From contig CAKPDZ010000056.1 in NCBI GenBank assembly GCA_934149155.1, positions 1 through 8,542 on the forward strand: 8,542 nt of DNA, read 5' to 3'. A program made the translations under genes and the position numbers. Source of the DNA: an uncultured Clostridia bacterium. GTDB taxonomy: Bacteria > Bacillota > Clostridia > TANB77 > CAG-508. Shown here in pieces: positions 1 through 5,009 of the stretch. Under the pieces are notes generated by a model, which made no database searches, was not told where the DNA came from, and was given only the letters and a program-made list of their open reading frames with translations. Position 1 is the stretch's first letter. The number at the start of each line of letters is the position of its first letter.

Positions 1-612
1 ATTTGTTGCAACTAATGGAATATCTAATTTTCTTGCTAATTGTACTAATTTTTGATTTGCTAAAACTTGTTCTTTTAATCCATTATTTTGAATTTCTATA
101 TAATAATCTTTTCCAAATACTCTTTTATGCCATAATGCTATTTCTTCAGCCTTTTCATTTTGGCCATTTAATAATGCTTGATTTACACTTCCTGCTAGAC
201 AAGCACTTAAACAGATTATTCCTTCATGATATTTTTCTAATACTTCTAAATCTATTCTTGGCTTATAATAATACCCTTCTGTAAATCCTATTGATACTAA
301 TTTACTTAAATTTTTGTAACCTTCATTGTTTTTTGCTAGTAATATTAAATGATTATATCTATTATCTATACCTGGCTCTTTATTTAGTCTTGAACGTGGT
401 GCAACATATACTTCGCATCCTATTATTGGCTTTATTCCTTCTTTTTTGCATGCTTTATAAAAGTCAATGGCTCCATACATTACTCCATGGTCTGTTATTG
501 CCATTGCCTTCATTCCTAACTCCTTTGCTCTTACTGGTAAGTCTTTGATTCTATTCGCTCCATCTAATAAACTAAATTCACTGTGTATGTGTAAGTGTAC
601 AAAATCTGACAT
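1..612 (-). CDS. dnaE: DNA polymerase III alpha subunit, N-terminal PHP region (partial, 3' end off window)
   Basis: This is the replicative polymerase alpha subunit that extends DNA in the cytoplasmic replisome. Only the first 204 codons are visible, and the frame runs off the left edge. The protein starts MSDFVHLHIHSEFSLLDG, the hallmark first motif of the PHP domain (His6, His8, His10), followed by ITDHG (Asp41-His42) and the GCEVYV segment (Glu67), then HLILLAKNN and the SACLAG segment typical of DnaE. The PHP metal-binding residues seen here look intact, unlike E. coli DnaE where they are degenerate, so a PHP proofreading activity is possible but inferred. The ATG at 612 is supported by an AAAGGAG-like site just upstream. 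The polymerase core, which would separate DnaE from DnaE3-like variants, lies outside the window. No strong promoter was found between it and the antisense RNA promoter. Confidence 0.97.
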   Translation of the reverse strand, partial: MSDFVHLHIHSEFSLLDGANRIKDLPVRAKELGMKAMAITDHGVMYGAIDFYKACKKEGIKPIIGCEVYVAPRSRLNKEPGIDNRYNHLILLAKNNEGYKNLSKLVSIGFTEGYYYKPRIDLEVLEKYHEGIICLSACLAGSVNQALLNGQNEKAEEIALWHKRVFGKDYYIEIQNNGLKEQVLANQKLVQLARKLDIPLVATN

Positions 613-652
613 TTTTCTCTCCTTTTATTTATTATTATTTTCTTATATATTC

Positions 653-682
653 TTGACTTTATTCCTATAATTAGAGTATAAT
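653..682 (+). promoter_or_regulatory. Promoter for the plus-strand small RNA
   Basis: TTGACT at 653-658 and TATAAT at 677-682 are separated by 18 nt, giving an expected transcription start near 689. No open reading frame follows. A terminator hairpin lies only about 45 nt downstream, so the product is expected to be a short non-coding RNA. Confidence 0.72.
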
Positions 683-687
683 AGAAA

Positions 688-721
688 TAGGAAATGGAGA
701 AACCACAAACGTGGTTTGCCA
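688..721 (+). repeat. Inverted repeat arm A (5' end of the plus-strand RNA)
   Basis: TAGGAAATG, 14 variable bases and GTGGTTTGCCA. The same two blocks occur on the opposite strand at 961-929 with a 13-base spacer. The repeat therefore starts both convergent transcripts with nearly the same sequence. Confidence 0.8.
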
Positions 722-770
722 GTAGTTTGTGAAAACACATCTTACCGCCAAGTAACAGATGTGTTTTTTA
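689..770 (+). ncRNA. Putative antisense antitoxin RNA (about 80 nt)
   Basis: A short transcript is predicted from the promoter at 653-682 to the U-run ending near 769. It holds a 5' hairpin (arms 700-706 and 711-717, loop 707-710), which competes with an alternative pairing (704-710 with 725-731), and then an 11-bp terminator hairpin (732-742 with 757-767). It is transcribed toward the small hydrophobic peptide gene at 776-886 and would be fully complementary to that mRNA's 3' tail if the mRNA reads past the shared terminator. This arrangement resembles the convergent RNA I/RNA II of the Enterococcus par (Fst) locus and other type I antitoxins. That it acts as an antitoxin is inference; it could also be a stand-alone small RNA. 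Confidence 0.55.
732..770. terminator. Shared hairpin terminator between the convergent small RNA and toxin-like gene
   Basis: An 11-bp stem (732-742 with 757-767) encloses a 14-nt loop. On the plus strand the stem ends in a run of six T, a strong intrinsic terminator. On the minus strand it is followed by only four T (GTTTTCAC), so termination of the peptide mRNA is probably leaky. The minus-strand loop contains CUUG, which fits the YUNR U-turn pattern often used in loops that start antisense pairing. Confidence 0.75.
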
Positions 771-775
771 TTTGT

Positions 776-886
776 CTATTTGCTTAAAAATATTATGAAT
801 ATAATTAAGGCAAATACTATAATAGTTTCAACACCTAAAGCTAATAAAAGTAAGTATATTATTTCTAATAAAACCGCTTCTATCAT
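776..886 (-). CDS. Small hydrophobic peptide, putative type I toxin (36 aa)
   Basis: A 36-residue peptide begins MIEAVLLEIIYLLLLALG and ends IIFLSK. Nearly all of it is one transmembrane segment with acidic residues at 3, 8 and 20 and a single terminal lysine. The ATG at 886 is preceded by an almost perfect Shine-Dalgarno site (GGAGGTGG, 891-898) at ideal spacing. A promoter lies about 76 nt upstream, and the mRNA runs into a hairpin shared with a convergent small RNA. Size, hydrophobicity, strong ribosome site, structured leader and antisense partner are the signature of type I membrane toxins such as Fst, TxpA/BsrG and the C. difficile examples. I cannot assign it to one of those families by sequence. 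A hairpin (903-908 with 914-919, loop CUUGU) sits just upstream of the ribosome site. Toxicity is inferred; a small regulatory membrane peptide is the alternative. Confidence 0.62.
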   Translation of the reverse strand: MIEAVLLEIIYLLLLALGVETIIVFALIIFIIFLSK

Positions 887-928
887 AGCACCACCTCCAT
901 TCTAAAGGACAAGCCTTTATATGTAAAG

Positions 929-961
929 TGGCAAACCACATCTGCTTATTCTCATTTCCTA
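929..961 (-). repeat. Inverted repeat arm B (5' end of the toxin-like mRNA)
   Basis: On the minus strand this reads TAGGAAATG, 13 variable bases and GTGGTTTGCCA, matching arm A at 688-721. It lies in the 5' untranslated region of the 36-aa peptide gene. An mRNA reaching back past 711 would carry the exact 11-nt complement of GTGGTTTGCCA in its 3' tail, allowing 5'-3' pairing. Confidence 0.8.
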
Positions 962-968
962 TGTTAAT

Positions 969-997
969 ATTTTACAATATCATTTAACATATGTCTA
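969..997 (-). promoter_or_regulatory. Promoter for the toxin-like mRNA
   Basis: On the minus strand TAGACA (997-992) and TAAAAT (974-969) are 17 nt apart, placing the start near 962 at the beginning of the inverted repeat arm. The untranslated leader would be about 76 nt. The same TAGACA -35 hexamer is used at the yqeY promoter (1901-1896). Confidence 0.6.
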
Positions 998-1037
998 CAT
1001 ATTTTTAAAATTTTTATTATATCTGCAAAAAATAATC

Positions 1038-1254
1038 AAAAAAAGCAATCCCCGCCTTAGCCGTAAGTTGTCTGAATTTTTAAGGACCTGTCTTCGACAG
1101 GTGGGTGCCTGCTTGAATATTCCTGGGCTTCTTACTACTCGAAAGTGTAAGCTTGCACGCCATACTCAAAGTTCTGGCCCCTCTTTAAACTTGTAGGTTC
1201 TAAAAATTCTGTGCTATACGTACTATGCAGGGTATTGCTTATTTCGTTTTTGTT
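1038..1254 (-). ncRNA. ssrS: 6S RNA
   Basis: 6S RNA binds the housekeeping RNA polymerase holoenzyme by mimicking an open promoter and tunes transcription in slow growth. On the minus strand this transcript folds as a long rod. Its closing stem pairs GCAAU with AUUGC and CCCUGC with GCGGGG (1238-1227 against 1055-1045), then UAG/CUA and CGUA/UACG, then GAAUUUUUA with UAAAAAUUC. A small 3' hairpin (ACCUGUC, loop GAAG, ACAGGU) sits at the place of the central-bubble hairpin, and GGGC/GCCC begins the apical stem. The AGAAGCC block and the overall 3' half align by eye with E. coli 6S. The closing stem spans about 195 nt, the usual 6S length. A run of seven U follows it and would terminate transcription. 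It is not tmRNA, RNase P RNA or SRP RNA: none of their conserved blocks are present. Recognition is by eye, not by covariance search. Confidence 0.82.
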
Positions 1255-1260
1255 ATTAAT

Positions 1261-1289
1261 ATAATAGCATATTTATATTCAAATTGCAA
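1261..1289 (-). promoter_or_regulatory. Promoter for 6S RNA
   Basis: On the minus strand TTGCAA (1289-1284) and TATTAT (1266-1261) are 17 nt apart, placing transcription start near 1254, about 15 nt before the 6S closing stem. Confidence 0.72.
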
Positions 1290-1403
1290 CCCTATATGAG
1301 TTCAAATTTTTCCAAAAATATATGCTAACTATATTATATCTCTTTTTTTCAAATTTATTCTCGCTCTATTTGTTTTTTTACCATCTTGACTTTATTCAAG
1401 AAA

Positions 1404-1847
1404 TTATAATCCCATAATTTCTTTTGCAACTTCATTTATAGTTTTGCCTTCTGCAGAAGCTCCCATTTTAGCTTTTGCCTCTTTCATGATTGCTCCCATG
1501 TCTTTCATTGATGTTGCTCCAATTTCAGCAATTATTTTTTGTACTTCTTCTTTTACTTCATCTCTACTTAATTGTTTTGGTAAATATTCTTGAAGCACTT
1601 CAATTTCTCTATTTGTTAAATCTATTAAATCTTGTCTTTCTGCTTTTTCGAAATCTTTTAAAGCATCTTTTTTAGTTTTTACTTCTTTTGCTATAATATC
1701 TATAATTTTGCTATCTTCTACTTCTATACCTTTATCTTTTTCTATTTGTAGTATTGATGCTCTAACCATTTGAACTGTATTTTTTCTTACAGTATCCTTA
1801 TTTTTCATTGATTCTTTTAAATCTTCCATTAATTTTTCTTTTAACAT
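1404..1847 (-). CDS. yqeY: GatB/YqeY domain-containing protein
   Basis: This 147-residue protein matches the stand-alone YqeY family in length and sequence. The family is related to the tail domain of the tRNA-dependent amidotransferase subunit GatB and is thought to touch tRNA, but its role is not settled. The protein is all-helical and charged. It shows the N-terminal RASILQIEK-like helix, the EVLQEYLPKQLS hinge around residue 90 and the C-terminal block with MGAIMKEAKAKMG and INEVAKEIM. A GTG at 1856 in the same frame directly abuts the AAGGAG ribosome site, leaving no spacing. The ATG at 1847, 8 nt after that site, is therefore the better start. The gene has its own promoter at 1873-1901. 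No U-tailed terminator follows it: the only hairpin nearby (around 1383-1401) lacks a U-run. Some transcripts may continue toward the 6S gene. Confidence 0.93.
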   Translation of the reverse strand: MLKEKLMEDLKESMKNKDTVRKNTVQMVRASILQIEKDKGIEVEDSKIIDIIAKEVKTKKDALKDFEKAERQDLIDLTNREIEVLQEYLPKQLSRDEVKEEVQKIIAEIGATSMKDMGAIMKEAKAKMGASAEGKTINEVAKEIMGL

Positions 1848-1872
1848 TCTAACCACTCCTTAATCTTGAATT

Positions 1873-1901
1873 ATAATATCACAAAAATGCGAAAATGTCT
1901 A
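1873..1901 (-). promoter_or_regulatory. Promoter for yqeY
   Basis: On the minus strand TAGACA (1901-1896) and TATTAT (1878-1873) are 17 nt apart, with an expected start near 1866 and a leader of about 18 nt holding the AAGGAG ribosome site. Confidence 0.62.
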
Positions 1902-1930
1902 TCTAAATTTATTTTTACTAAACTGTGAAT

Positions 1931-2884
1931 TTAACAAAGTTTTTGACCTGCATCCATTTTTCTAACTTTTTTATAAATCTCTTTATCTTTTTTAGAATAT
2001 GTTTTCTCTTCAATTCCATTTGCAGAACACACTTTAACATTCACATATCCAGAATTAATTTGAGGATGTCTTAGAATGCGCTCTCCACTATTATCTACTG
2101 GTACTTTTGAAAAAGCAATATATGAAAACTTTTCGTCTTCATACCCTAGAGTACCACTTTTAGCCTGTCTATGAACAGAACTTCTTGCAACTCTAGCATA
2201 AAACGCACACCAGTCATCTTTTGAAATTGGGCATTCATACAAACAACAACAAGGTGCAACAATGTATCCTCCTGCCTTTAACAGATTTTTTCTTATTTTT
2301 AGAATATTAGAAAAACCTGCCGGAGTTCCTGGTTCTATTATTACAAGTAGCTTATTAGTAGCATTCCATAATTTTTCTACTGCTTTTTCTCTGTCTCCTT
2401 TAGGCAATTCATTTATCATATATGATGTTATAACCAAATCCGTCTTTTCTTGAATTTCATCTTGCAATATATCAAATTCTTCCCATTTTACATCATTTAG
2501 ATCAGTATTTTTCATAAGTTTTTTTCCAATGTTAATCATGCTTTCTTCTCTTTCTAAACACTTAATGGCATTACATGTGGCCACATCATTGACTGCCCAA
2601 ACCACAGTTCCTGTTCCAGCCCCAACATCAATTACACTTGTTAGTTCTTCATTATAATTGTCTAAAGTCTGTTCTAATACTGAACTTACTGCTGCATATG
2701 TTGCAGGCATTCTTGATATTGCATATGAAACCGCTTCTGATTCTTTTGTTAATAATTTTTTACCTTTGCCATCATTATTTCGGTACCTATTGCTAACTGT
2801 TTGTGCATCTTCTAGTATTTTATGTATTTGATTTTCTTTTAACAATTTGTTTATATTTTCTTTTAATTCTTCTGGAATGTCCAC
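1931..2884 (-). CDS. Rsm22-like class I SAM-dependent methyltransferase with Fe-S cysteines
   Basis: This protein resembles the Rsm22/METTL17 family, whose mitochondrial members help assemble the small ribosomal subunit and carry an iron-sulfur cluster; the bacterial role is not established. Numbering from the GTG start gives 317 residues. The SAM-binding motif DVGAGTGT is at 86-93, the LVIIEPGTP strand and turn around 180-188, and the cysteine-rich APCCC.YECP segment at 210-219, followed by DWCAF (Cys226). The family block SSVHRQAK.GTLGYEDEKFSYIAFSK occupies about 235-260. An upstream ATG at 2932 is open in frame, but the ribosome site AAAGGAG (2897-2891) lies inside that extension and sits 6 nt before the GTG at 2884, so GTG is the likely start. 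That ribosome site overlaps the stop codon of the metallopeptidase gene, indicating translational coupling in a three-gene operon. No clear terminator follows. Confidence 0.87.
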   Translation of the reverse strand: MDIPEELKENINKLLKENQIHKILEDAQTVSNRYRNNDGKGKKLLTKESEAVSYAISRMPATYAAVSSVLEQTLDNYNEELTSVIDVGAGTGTVVWAVNDVATCNAIKCLEREESMINIGKKLMKNTDLNDVKWEEFDILQDEIQEKTDLVITSYMINELPKGDREKAVEKLWNATNKLLVIIEPGTPAGFSNILKIRKNLLKAGGYIVAPCCCLYECPISKDDWCAFYARVARSSVHRQAKSGTLGYEDEKFSYIAFSKVPVDNSGERILRHPQINSGYVNVKVCSANGIEEKTYSKKDKEIYKKVRKMDAGQKLC

Positions 2885-2895
2885 ATTTTTCTCCT

Positions 2896-3624
2896 TTAAA
2901 ACATTATTATTTTTCCATTTTGTTTTAACCATTCATCTATTTCTTTATAATTAGGTATATAAGTTTGTACTAAATTATAGAAATCTTTATTATGATACTT
3001 AAATTTCATATGACACAACTCATGTACAATTATTGCATCCACTTTATCTTCTGGCAACATTATTAACCTTGATGAAAAATATACATTTTTCTTGCTTGGC
3101 ATACAACTACCATATCTTGTAGTCGCATCTCTTATTTTGAATTCATTATATTTTAATCCTGTTATTTTGCTCCAATATGGAAGCTTTTTAGCTATTAAAA
3201 CTTCTGTATTATTTTTGAATAATTTTTTTATTGCTTTATCAACAGTTTGTTTAATGATATTCTGTTCTAAATCTTTAGGTACTTCTATCAAAAGTAGTTT
3301 GTTATCAGGTTGCAATAAAATACTTATCTGCTTTGAATCAGTAATATTTCTTACTATTGAGAATTCTTCTCCTTGATAATATATTTTTTCTCCTGTTTTC
3401 CATTGTTTTATTGAATCAATTTCAGAATCTAAAATCTTTTTATATTTATTATAAATATCATCTTCTTGATTTCTTAATATCTGTAATAATCTTTTTTTAG
3501 ATAATCTAGTTGGTTTTGTAATATTAAGTACATTTCCTTTAAAATATATTTTTATAGATTTAGATGTTTTATAATTTTTTATTTCTGTTGGTATTTCTAG
3601 TTCTTTAATTTTTAATATTTCCAT
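2896..3624 (-). CDS. YgjP-like (DUF45) zinc metallopeptidase, M48-related
   Basis: A 242-residue cytoplasmic protein with no signal peptide. It carries the zinc-protease signature HELCH at 201-205 and a likely third ligand, His211, in YHNKDFY. Before this is the family-typical block TRYGSCMPSKKNVYFSSRLIMLP at about 169-191, which matches the RxGSC...N..LI..P pattern of YgjP/WLM-type proteins. The N-terminal half is beta-rich with lysine-rich stretches, as usual in the family. Physiological substrates of YgjP proteins are unknown. The ATG follows the upstream stop codon by one base (TAAAATG) and no good ribosome site sits at normal spacing; the GGAGG at the end of the upstream gene is 17 nt away. 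Translation is probably coupled. Its stop codon overlaps the ribosome site of the Rsm22-like gene. Confidence 0.88.
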   Translation of the reverse strand: MEILKIKELEIPTEIKNYKTSKSIKIYFKGNVLNITKPTRLSKKRLLQILRNQEDDIYNKYKKILDSEIDSIKQWKTGEKIYYQGEEFSIVRNITDSKQISILLQPDNKLLLIEVPKDLEQNIIKQTVDKAIKKLFKNNTEVLIAKKLPYWSKITGLKYNEFKIRDATTRYGSCMPSKKNVYFSSRLIMLPEDKVDAIIVHELCHMKFKYHNKDFYNLVQTYIPNYKEIDEWLKQNGKIIMF

Positions 3625-3625
3625 T

Positions 3626-4333
3626 TTAAATTTCTATTAATCCTCCATAATCAATAATATCAAGGTCTTTAAATTCAATTATCTTTATTTTTTTACTTGT
3701 TATAAAATCTCTAATTCTGCCATCAATATCTATTTTATTTAAATCTCCAAACACGATAATCGAATCACCTAACCTTGTAATGCATCCACCTATGAATCCT
3801 TTTTTACTACTGTAATTTTCGCCATTTAACAGTTTTATGTCTAAATTATTTTCTACTAATAAAGTATCAATATCATGAAATTTCAATATTTTATATAGAC
3901 CTTTATCTGAAACAATTGCTGAATTATCATCAATTACTGCAATTGAGCAATTAGTATAACCTTGTGTTGTATTTATTAATTCATAATTCTTATTATTTAA
4001 CTCTTGTTTTAATTTTGTATCTGTATATTGAAAATTATGTATTGCTTTTTTTCCAATTGTACAAACATTATATTTTATATCATCCGGATATTTTTCCTGT
4101 ATTTCATCTTGGCCTTTTATACTATTCTTTACATATAGCATAATGTTTTGGTATTGAGTTGGTTCAATAATAATTTCATTTTCTACTTTACATACAAATA
4201 TATCAACATGTGATGATATTTCTGAATATACTTTAGTACTTGTATTTATTTCTATTAGTTCATATCCTAATTTTGTTAGTTGTTCTTTTTCTAATTTTCT
4301 CATTCTATTATCTATAATTACTCTTTTTTTCAT
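3626..4333 (-). CDS. DUF6873-like protein (predicted guanidine-modifying-enzyme fold)
   Basis: A 235-residue cytoplasmic protein with no signal peptide or membrane segment. It resembles a clostridial family annotated as DUF6873, described as having the GME (amidinotransferase/DDAH-like) fold. This is from memory of the family and was not checked. Visible motifs are IIDNRM at 6-11, SSHVDIF at 40-46, QGYTNCSIAVID at 124-135, KKGFIGGC at 177-184, VFGDL at 194-198 and DYGGL at 228-232. A His-Asp pair in SSHVD and a Cys in GGC are the kind of residues such enzymes use, but the catalytic set is unproven. It is the first gene of the operon, with ATG at 4333 and AGAGGT 6-11 nt upstream. The promoter at 4351-4378 implies a very short leader. 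Base composition is among the most AT-rich in the window. Confidence 0.68.
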   Translation of the reverse strand: MKKRVIIDNRMRKLEKEQLTKLGYELIEINTSTKVYSEISSHVDIFVCKVENEIIIEPTQYQNIMLYVKNSIKGQDEIQEKYPDDIKYNVCTIGKKAIHNFQYTDTKLKQELNNKNYELINTTQGYTNCSIAVIDDNSAIVSDKGLYKILKFHDIDTLLVENNLDIKLLNGENYSSKKGFIGGCITRLGDSIIVFGDLNKIDIDGRIRDFITSKKIKIIEFKDLDIIDYGGLIEI

Positions 4334-4350
4334 TTCTTACCTCTTTGAAT

Positions 4351-4378
4351 ATTATAGTTTATTTTTTTAATCTGTCAA
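4351..4378 (-). promoter_or_regulatory. Strong promoter of the DUF6873-YgjP-Rsm22 operon
   Basis: On the minus strand a perfect TTGACA (4378-4373) and a perfect TATAAT (4356-4351) are 16 nt apart. Transcription would start near 4344, leaving a leader of only about 11-12 nt that barely contains the AGAGGT ribosome site. Confidence 0.8.
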
Positions 4379-4417
4379 TAGGTACATTTGGGACCGGTTC
4401 TGTTTTGTGCATAGTTA

Positions 4418-4453
4418 CCAAAAAACCTGAGATGAAACAATCACCTCAGGTTT
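4418..4453 (-). terminator. Intrinsic terminator of the 4458-4889 gene
   Basis: A 9-bp stem (AAACCTGAG, 4453-4445 on the minus strand, with CTCAGGTTT, 4431-4423) encloses a 13-nt loop and runs into six T on the minus strand. It starts 5 nt after the stop codon. Confidence 0.85.
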
Positions 4454-4457
4454 AACT

Positions 4458-4889
4458 TTAGATTAGATACCAACGGACTTCCGAAGGAAACATTTTTCCT
4501 TCACATACTCTACGTATGATTCCCTCTCTTGCCATCAGATACTCAAAATATCTATCTTGGCTTTTATCAAAGGTATATTCACATACACTTTGATTAATAT
4601 TTAAAGGTAACTCTTTAAAGTAGTCATAGTAGCTTTCATCGTTCGGTGTTCTTAAAAGATAAAATATCCTTTCTCCTTCTGGTACTTCAGTACCGTTAAA
4701 AAGGTCTGAGATTATTTCTATTCCAAGAACATCTCCTGCTTTAGGAATCTCCCTTCCCCAGATATTATATTTATTATTTTTAACATAATATCTGATTCTT
4801 TCAACTACATCTTCAACTTCTTTCCGCTGTTCCTCATCTTTCGGAAAACTTTCCAGTCCCCCTAATAAGATTTCTCTTATTGTCTTCAT
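4458..4889 (-). CDS. Hypothetical protein, 143 aa, probably horizontally acquired
   Basis: I do not recognise this protein. It is soluble, acidic and lacks a signal peptide. The N-terminal half is a charged helix (MKTIREILLGGLESFPKDEEQRKEVEDVVERIRYYV in outline). The middle contains WGREIPKAGDVLGIEII, and the rest is rich in aromatic residues, ending SEVRWYLI. An ATG at 4910 is open in frame, but the ATG at 4889 has GGGAG 5 nt before it and is preferred. GC content, counted on three 60-base lines, is about 33-38%, against about 17-18% for lines in the neighbouring operon, and codon choice uses more G/C-ending codons. It has its own promoter (4949-4977) and a strong terminator (4418-4453), so it is a self-contained single-gene unit. 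Together these suggest acquisition by transfer. No adjacent partner gene hints at a function. Confidence 0.85.
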   Translation of the reverse strand: MKTIREILLGGLESFPKDEEQRKEVEDVVERIRYYVKNNKYNIWGREIPKAGDVLGIEIISDLFNGTEVPEGERIFYLLRTPNDESYYDYFKELPLNINQSVCEYTFDKSQDRYFEYLMAREGIIRRVCEGKMFPSEVRWYLI

Positions 4890-4948
4890 TTTTTCTCCCT
4901 CTCTGCTCAATTGTTCAGAGCGAATGTATGTTAATAATTGTCTTTTTT

Positions 4949-4977
4949 ATTATATCACATTATGTAAAACAAATCAA
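4949..4977 (-). promoter_or_regulatory. Promoter for the 4458-4889 gene
   Basis: On the minus strand TTGATT (4977-4972) and TATAAT (4954-4949) are 17 nt apart, with an expected start near 4942. The leader of about 52 nt has a short 5-bp inverted repeat (CTCTG / CAGAG) just before the ribosome site; its significance is unclear. Confidence 0.62.
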
Positions 4978-5009
4978 TTTTTTTATACAAAATATTATTA
5001 AAAAAATTA

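Noticed and set aside
3..670. Plus-strand hydrophobic reading frames across the left end
   Set aside because: Frames at 3-284, 291-548 and most of 467-670 are antisense to the clearly identified dnaE reading frame. Their leucine/phenylalanine-rich translations are typical of AT-rich antisense frames, and none has a ribosome site.
688..770. Protein-binding attenuator or T-box leader
   Set aside because: The hairpin plus U-run could look like an attenuator, but no plus-strand gene follows and no T-box or riboswitch consensus is present; a short terminated RNA fits better.
1385..1410. Possible plus-strand promoter (TTGACT and TATAAT)
   Set aside because: The hexamers are separated by only 13 nt, too close for a normal promoter, and the TATAAT-like bases belong to the end of yqeY.
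1490..1675. Plus-strand 61-aa leucine-rich frame
   Set aside because: Lies wholly antisense to yqeY with no promoter or ribosome site. Its composition reflects the reverse complement of a lysine/glutamate-rich protein.
2262..2453. Plus-strand 63-aa frame
   Set aside because: Antisense shadow of the Rsm22-like gene; no supporting signals.
3092..3376. Plus-strand 94-aa frame
   Set aside because: Antisense to the YgjP-like gene, covering its conserved motifs; no ribosome site.
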